From Verrucomicrobiota bacterium (GTDB taxonomy: Bacteria; Verrucomicrobiota; Verrucomicrobiia; Limisphaerales; SXTU01): 64,000 bases of DNA. Made by a program: the position numbers and the translations under genes. Where the stretch lies: NCBI GenBank assembly GCA_016871445.1, contig VHDH01000002.1:1-64000 (forward strand), read 5' to 3'. Under the pieces are notes generated by a model that saw nothing but the letters and a program-made list of their open reading frames with translations, did no database searches and was not told the origin of the DNA. Below are positions 58,660 to 64,000 of the stretch, one piece after another; position 1 is the stretch's first letter; each line of letters starts with the position of its first letter.

Positions 58660-59526
58660 TCAGCCCGCCAATTCTGCTGAACTCCAACGTTCGCCCGCCT
58701 GCAATACCCGGCACTTCTGCCCCAGCTTCCCGCACTCCGCCACGAACTCCTCAGGCGAAGCCGTGTTGAACGTGAACATGTCGTAGTGCATCGGGATCAC
58801 GAGCTTCGCGCCAATGGCCTTGGCCAGTTGCGCCGCCTCGCGACCGTCCAGATTCCCCGCGACCTTGCGCTCCGGTTTGTCGCCGTTGATGGGCAACAGC
58901 GCCACGTCCACGCGGAACGGGCGCACCCAGTCCTCGATACCCTCGTAGTGCTTCGTGTCGCCGGCGTGATAGATGCGCCATGGACCGAACTGCAGCAGGA
59001 AACCGAGGAATTTGTGATTGCCCGCTGCGTCCACCTCCAACTCATTGTGTGCCGCAGGAATGCCGTTGAACGTGAACCCGCCTGCTGACTTCACGTCGCC
59101 CGCGCGCACGCCGATGAGGTTCGCCGCCTTAAGACCCAGCCCGATGCGGAACGCACCCGCACCCTTGTTCGCCTCGGGCAGCACCAGTGGCAGTGTGGGC
59201 TTTGCCGCGAGCAACGGCTTGAGCGTATCCGGGTCGAAGTGATCGGTGTGGTTGTGGCTGCTCGTCACCACATCCACGAAGCCCAGCCGCTCCGGCGCGA
59301 TGACGCGCGCGGTCATGCGCACGTGCGGCTTGTCGGTTGCGGCATACTTCGCGGTGAGCGAGTCGGAGAGATAAGGGTCCAGTAGTGCGTGCCGTCCGTT
59401 GAACTGCACGAGAAATCCACTCTGCCCCAGCCACCATAGGCGGAAGTTAGGCCGGTCCGGCTTGGCAGCCTCAATGTCACCGAGCAACGCATCCTCTTGG
59501 AGCAACGGTTTGATCATCGGAGCCAT
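58660..59526 (-). CDS. MBL-fold metallo-hydrolase
   Basis: WWLGQSGFLVQFNGRHALLDPYLSDSLTAKY; TSSHNHTDHFDPDTL; RIYHAGDTKHYEGIEDW. Confidence 0.9.
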   Translation of the reverse strand: MAPMIKPLLQEDALLGDIEAAKPDRPNFRLWWLGQSGFLVQFNGRHALLDPYLSDSLTAKYAATDKPHVRMTARVIAPERLGFVDVVTSSHNHTDHFDPDTLKPLLAAKPTLPLVLPEANKGAGAFRIGLGLKAANLIGVRAGDVKSAGGFTFNGIPAAHNELEVDAAGNHKFLGFLLQFGPWRIYHAGDTKHYEGIEDWVRPFRVDVALLPINGDKPERKVAGNLDGREAAQLAKAIGAKLVIPMHYDMFTFNTASPEEFVAECGKLGQKCRVLQAGERWSSAELAG

Positions 59527-59642
59527 TTAGTCATGCGTTGAGTGAAAAAAGAAACTCCGATATCGCAAAGCTTGGCGAAGGTTTGCAGCTGGTTGGTCAA
59601 CCTGCCCTCGCGGAACAGTGAACTCCACCGCGGCCAACGACC

Positions 59643-60698
59643 TTAACACCCTAGCTCATCCCGCACGCGTTTAACCCCGGTCACCATGTTTACCAACTTT
59701 TGCTTCGCTGCCCAACGGGCCGTTTGGCTCAGTCCACAATCCGGCGCGAAGGCTAATCGTTCAGCCGGCGCGAGCTGCAAACATGACTTTACCCTTGCGG
59801 CGATGTCCTCGGGCGTTTCGATGTAGTAACTCTTCACGTCCACGATGCCGACGGCGGCGATATGCCGCTTCGCGATTTCACGGATGACCTCCAGCTCCGC
59901 AAACTCGCGGCCCGCCATCTCGACGTGAATTTCATCCACGTGCAACTCAAGGAAGGCCGGGAACATGGGCGCGTAGCGGCGCATCCCCACGGCGCGGCCC
60001 TTATAGTTGCCAAAGCAAAGGTGTGAACTGAGGTGGCACCGGCCTACGATCGGCTCGACGGTGCGGTTGAAGATGTTCACGAAGCGCTTCGGGTCCTCGC
60101 GGTGCGCATAGCAGCTCATACTCGGCTCATCCACGCAGATTTCTTTGCAACCCGCACGCACGAGCGCATCCAGCTCCGCGCGCACCAAGGGCAATAATGC
60201 CTCGGTCAGCTCCCAACGATTTTTGTATTGGTCATTAGGCAGCAGGCGACCCGAGAGCGTGTACGGGCCCGGCACCGATGCTTTTAAGACGACTGGCGAT
60301 GGCTGATGGTTGTTTGCCGACTGTGCGATGCGCTTCAGTCGCGCGAAATCCTCCACTGTACCGAGGCCGCGCGGGGCGCGCAGTTCACCCACGACCTTGT
60401 GCTTTCCACGTTGATCGTGCGCGGGCGGACCAAAGCGGCGCGGCGGTGCGCTCTCCAGTTCAATGCCCTCGATAAAGCCGTAAAAACTGAGGTTAAAGTC
60501 CAACCGCGTCTGTTCGCCGTCGGTGATGACATCCAGGCCAGCGTCACGCTGATCTTTCACAGCGACGGCGACGGCGTCGTCAACCAACTCCGCGCGATCC
60601 GCATCGCCGAACTGGTCAAGATGTTGGCAGGCGAATTCCAGCCAGCCGGGGAATGGGTAGCTGCCGATGACAGTGGTGCGGAGCGGTTGGGGTTTCAT
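59643..60698 (-). CDS. Cobalamin-independent methionine synthase (MetE) C-terminal-domain family protein
   Basis: TTVIGSYPFPGWLEFA; DAGLDVITDGEQTRLDF; EICVDEPSMSCYAHREDPKRFVNIFNRT; FAPDCGLSQTARWAAKQKLVNMVTGVKRVRDEL. Confidence 0.85.
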   Translation of the reverse strand: MKPQPLRTTVIGSYPFPGWLEFACQHLDQFGDADRAELVDDAVAVAVKDQRDAGLDVITDGEQTRLDFNLSFYGFIEGIELESAPPRRFGPPAHDQRGKHKVVGELRAPRGLGTVEDFARLKRIAQSANNHQPSPVVLKASVPGPYTLSGRLLPNDQYKNRWELTEALLPLVRAELDALVRAGCKEICVDEPSMSCYAHREDPKRFVNIFNRTVEPIVGRCHLSSHLCFGNYKGRAVGMRRYAPMFPAFLELHVDEIHVEMAGREFAELEVIREIAKRHIAAVGIVDVKSYYIETPEDIAARVKSCLQLAPAERLAFAPDCGLSQTARWAAKQKLVNMVTGVKRVRDELGC

Positions 60699-60785
60699 GT
60701 TTTAGATTTGCCGGCAAAAAGGTACAAGAGATGCAAAAGAAGACTTTCGATTGTTACCTCCGGGCATTGTTGTGGCTCAAATTGA

Positions 60786-61571
60786 CTAGCCCAAGTTTTC
60801 GTAAAGCTTTGCCATGCGGCGCGCGTGTTCATCATAAGCCGCCTCGAACAACTCAGTGGCCTTTGCAGCTCCAGCCACGGCTCCTGCGGTGAGCACCTTC
60901 GGCGGCTGACCCGCCTGCGTGAGCCGCGCGGCAACCTCGGCTTTGAGTGCGTTGACCAGCGCGCAACCGCCGATGGTCGAGCCGGGTGCGACCGGTGTGT
61001 CCAATCCAGGCACGCGCACCATCGCGTCGCCCGCGGGTGCGCCCGTGTCGAGCACGAGATCGGCGAAGTCCTGAAGCTTCTTTCCGCCCGGGTGCCGACT
61101 GGTGCTCGCCTTGCTGTGCGCGCGGCTGATGATGGCAACGACTTTCACCCCGCGCTTCCGAAACTGCTCCGCCATCTCGATGGACACAACGTTGCAGCCA
61201 GACGAGGACGCTACGAGCGCACAATCCTGCGCGGACAAATCGAAGTTACGTAGGATGCGCTCGGCGAGGCCGGGGACATTTTCGAGGAACATCGCCTGCC
61301 GCTGGCCGTTCGCGCCAACGACGAGATTGTGGAAGGACAGGGACAACTCGACGATGGGGTTGAAACCCGGGAACGACCCATAGCGCGGCCACATCTCCTC
61401 GACGAGGATGCGGCTGTGGCCTGAGCCAAACAGGTGTACCATCCGGCCCGCAAGAATGGTCTGCGAGAACCAGCTTGCCGCCTGCTCGAGGGCAGGGGCC
61501 TGACGCTCCACCACTTCGAGCAGGGCGCGGCAGTGCTGGAGATAATCGGCGGTTAAAGATGGCATCGGCAT
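60786..61571 (-). CDS. SIS domain-containing sugar-phosphate isomerase/binding protein
   Basis: GRMVHLFGSGHSRILVEEMWPRYGSFPGFNPI; CALVASSSGCNVVSIEMAEQFRKRGVKVVAIIS. Confidence 0.87.
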   Translation of the reverse strand: MPMPSLTADYLQHCRALLEVVERQAPALEQAASWFSQTILAGRMVHLFGSGHSRILVEEMWPRYGSFPGFNPIVELSLSFHNLVVGANGQRQAMFLENVPGLAERILRNFDLSAQDCALVASSSGCNVVSIEMAEQFRKRGVKVVAIISRAHSKASTSRHPGGKKLQDFADLVLDTGAPAGDAMVRVPGLDTPVAPGSTIGGCALVNALKAEVAARLTQAGQPPKVLTAGAVAGAAKATELFEAAYDEHARRMAKLYENLG

Positions 61572-61790
61572 TACGAGGACTAGTCATAGCAGGCCAGACC
61601 GTCAGCTGAATAGCTCAGAAGACCTTTCAGCAGGGAGAAAACGCTCTCCTCGCCGCCCTATTCCGCACCTCCATCAGCGCTCTGGGCAAACAAATCTGCG
61701 GATTTTATTGCCATTTTAGGCGGCATTTTTGCTATTGCTTGGATTTGGCTGGCCGGTATGTTGTCGCGCTCTATCTGATAGCCATTTAGC

Positions 61791-62033
61791 ATGAATCCTG
61801 AACTTGTTCGCAAAGCCATCGAAAAGGTCGGCAACCCTAACGTGCTGACCAACCTCGTCTCACGCCGTGTGCGCCAGCTCAATTCCGGCAATCGCCCACT
61901 GCTGGTCCTGCCGCCCACCACCGGCGCGGCGGATATTGCACTGCACGAACTGGTCGAGGACAAAATGCTATGGGACGCACCCGAGACGCCCGAGGCGGCG
62001 GAACCGCCCCGCAAGAAGCGCCGCAAGAACTGA
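61791..62033 (+). CDS. rpoZ: DNA-directed RNA polymerase subunit omega
   Basis: 80 aa; NPELVRKAIEKVGNPNVLTNLVSRRVRQLNSGNRPLL...DIALHELVEDKM; upstream of smpB. Confidence 0.8.
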   Translation: MNPELVRKAIEKVGNPNVLTNLVSRRVRQLNSGNRPLLVLPPTTGAADIALHELVEDKMLWDAPETPEAAEPPRKKRRKN

Positions 62034-62061
62034 GCCGCGGCGGCTGACCCTTTCCGCGCCC

Positions 62062-62094
62062 GCCAGAAGGTTCCCCCTTCTGGCTGTTTTCGTT
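62062..62094 (+). terminator. Rho-independent terminator-like hairpin between rpoZ and smpB
   Basis: gccagaagg-ttccc-ccttctggc 9-bp stem followed by tgttttcgttt; ends immediately before the smpB ATG. Confidence 0.6.
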
Positions 62095-62095
62095 T

Positions 62096-62551
62096 ATGGC
62101 CGACATTGTCTCCAACTCGAAGGCACGCCGCGACTACCACATCCTTGAGACCTACGAGGCCGGGCTGGTGCTGCGCGGCACCGAGGTGAAGGCCATCCGC
62201 GCCGGCCATGTGCAGATCAGCGACGCCTTCGCTCGCATTGACCGCGGCGAGGCTTGGCTACACAACGCGCACATTGACGAATATTCTCACGGCAACCGCG
62301 AAAACCACGTTCCTAAAGCCGCGCGCAAGTTGCTCCTCCACCAGTCTGAGCTCCGGAAACTACACGAGGCCACGGCCGTGAAGGGCAATCAACTAGTGCC
62401 GCTGTCCTTCTACTGGAAGAATGGTCGGGTGAAAGTCGCCCTAGCCGTCGGCAAATCCAAGGCGCAGTTCGACAAGCGCGAGGACATCAAGCGTCGGGAC
62501 GCCGATCGCGAAATGAAACGCGCGACGATGCAACGGATGAAGGGTCGGTGA
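62096..62551 (+). CDS. smpB: SsrA-binding protein
   Basis: MADIVSNSKARRDYHILETYEAGLVLRGTEVKAIRAGHVQISDAFARIDRGEAWLHNAHIDEYSHGNRENH. Confidence 0.97.
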   Translation: MADIVSNSKARRDYHILETYEAGLVLRGTEVKAIRAGHVQISDAFARIDRGEAWLHNAHIDEYSHGNRENHVPKAARKLLLHQSELRKLHEATAVKGNQLVPLSFYWKNGRVKVALAVGKSKAQFDKREDIKRRDADREMKRATMQRMKGR

Positions 62552-62571
62552 AAGCGCCCTGAGTCAGCTGC

Positions 62572-64000
62572 TTACACCACTTCCACCGGGCACTTGGGAA
62601 TCGCATCGAGAAACGCTTGACCATAGCGTTTGTTAAGCACGCGGTTGTCGAGCACCACTACGATGCCGGCATCGGTCTTGGTGCGGATGAGACGACCCAC
62701 GCCCTGGCGGAATTTTAGAATAGCCTCGGGCAAACTGAACTCGCTAAAGGCATTTCCCCCACGCGCCTCGATGGCTTCAATACGCGCCTCGATCAGCGGG
62801 TGGTCCGGCACAGCAAAGGGCAAACGAGTAATGATGACGTTGGAAAGTGCCTCGCCGGGCACATCCACGCCCTGCCAGAAGCTATCGGTGCCGAAAAGCA
62901 CGCTGTCCACGTCATCTTTGAATTTCTCCAGCATGGTTGAGCGCGGCGTGCCGGTGCCTTGAATGAAGCATTCCACACCCAATTTCTGGAAGAACGGTTG
63001 CATCCGCTCGCCCAACTCCTGCATGAGCTTGTAGTTGGTGAAGAGGACAAAGGCCTTGCCATGCGTTTGCCGGATGAAGTGCTCAATCCAGTGCTCCAAG
63101 GCTTCGCGATAGCCGGCGTCGCGTGGATCGGGCATCTTATTGGCGACATAAACTTTCATTTGCCGCTCATAATCGAAGGGCGAACCGAGTTGGACGGCTG
63201 TAGCTGATTCTGCACCGATGCGGCGAATGAAGTAACTCAGGCCAGGAGCAGGGACGGACTTTTGCGTATTGCGTGAGGCGGGTTGCGGGTTTTCAGGCTC
63301 AGAGCAAGGGGCGCGCGATACGCTCGTTCCCAAAGTGGCGCTTGTCATGACGACGCTGGTTTCGCTCTCAAAAAGCCGCCGCCGCAGGTAGTCCGCTACG
63401 TCCACCGGCGCGGCATTGAGCGAGAGGTTGCGCTGTGACTTGCCGCCGCGCTCAACCCAATAAACATAGTCTTGCCCTTCCTGGCTCAGAAAAGCCGCGA
63501 TAGCTTGACGCAGTTCCAACAAGCGGCGATTACATTCCATCAACTCCTGCCCTGTGTCCGAATCTTCGGAGCTCTTAATAAGTTCGCTCACCGACTCGCG
63601 CAGCCGCTGAATGGGCAGTGTGACGTTATCCTTGACCAAATCAGCTTGGCGAATGCGGAGTTCCTTCCAGTCCCGGCGCGAACCTTCACCGGAGCCGAAG
63701 CGAGTGCGAGACTCCGAATCCCGATTCCGCGCATTCAACGCGTCGCAGGCTTCCTCGACCTGCTGAAAAAACTTTTCTGATTCGCCGAGTAGTTGATCCA
63801 CAAGCGTCACCGCTTTGCCCTGCCGCAACGTCGCCAGCAGGCCCTTGCCGGACTTGGGATTCCACAGCCGTCCAAGGGCGAAGCGGAGCTGGCCGCTCGA
63901 AACGCTCAGGCCCACGTGCTTGGCCGCGACATTTTCTACCGTGTGCGCTTCGTCAAAGATGAGGAAGTCGTTCTTAAAAAGGATGCCGCCCTCCTGCTCC
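62572..64000 (-). CDS. DinG-like ATP-dependent DNA helicase (partial; continues past the right edge)
   Basis: Reverse complement of the right edge reads EQEGGILFKNDFLIFDEAHTVENVAAKHVGLSV (DEAH box); VLFGTDSFWQGVDVPGEALSNVIITRLPFAVPDHPL; FRQGVGRLIRTKTD. Confidence 0.92.
   Translation of the reverse strand, partial: EQEGGILFKNDFLIFDEAHTVENVAAKHVGLSVSSGQLRFALGRLWNPKSGKGLLATLRQGKAVTLVDQLLGESEKFFQQVEEACDALNARNRDSESRTRFGSGEGSRRDWKELRIRQADLVKDNVTLPIQRLRESVSELIKSSEDSDTGQELMECNRRLLELRQAIAAFLSQEGQDYVYWVERGGKSQRNLSLNAAPVDVADYLRRRLFESETSVVMTSATLGTSVSRAPCSEPENPQPASRNTQKSVPAPGLSYFIRRIGAESATAVQLGSPFDYERQMKVYVANKMPDPRDAGYREALEHWIEHFIRQTHGKAFVLFTNYKLMQELGERMQPFFQKLGVECFIQGTGTPRSTMLEKFKDDVDSVLFGTDSFWQGVDVPGEALSNVIITRLPFAVPDHPLIEARIEAIEARGGNAFSEFSLPEAILKFRQGVGRLIRTKTDAGIVVVLDNRVLNKRYGQAFLDAIPKCPVEVV

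Overview
This is a 64 kb chromosomal window, most likely from a Verrucomicrobia/Planctomycetes-type (PVC) bacterium. I infer that from Verru_Chthon cassette-like prepilins, planctomycete-type cytochrome, DUF1501 and DUF1549/1553 proteins, and abundant [24 protein letters not shown] prepilins. I found no tRNA or rRNA gene, CRISPR array or recognisable transposase. Housekeeping blocks are rodA(partial)-mrdA-mreD-mreC-mreB, pgpA-pgsA-rimO-rodZ-like, ftsH, rpsB-tsf, tilS, rpoZ-smpB and a partial dinG-like helicase. Accessory regions are: (i) a DUF692/MNIO enzyme with an HvfC/BufC-like partner and no visible precursor peptide; (ii) a DUF1501 / PPC-domain / DUF1549-DUF1553 / cytochrome-WD40 gene run; (iii) a large minus-strand locus (38.2-56.4 kb) with a BrnT/BrnA-like toxin-antitoxin pair, two GspG-like prepilins, four Verru_Chthon cassette-like proteins (order D-B-C-A) linked by ATGA overlaps, and a 2894-aa S8 protease with NHL repeats. 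The most unusual sequence-level signals are repeat-like leaders shared by cassette genes, heptamer-type repeats inside the rimO ORF, and a possible GEMM-like riboswitch upstream of a prepilin gene. All family calls come from reading motifs by eye; no database search was run.
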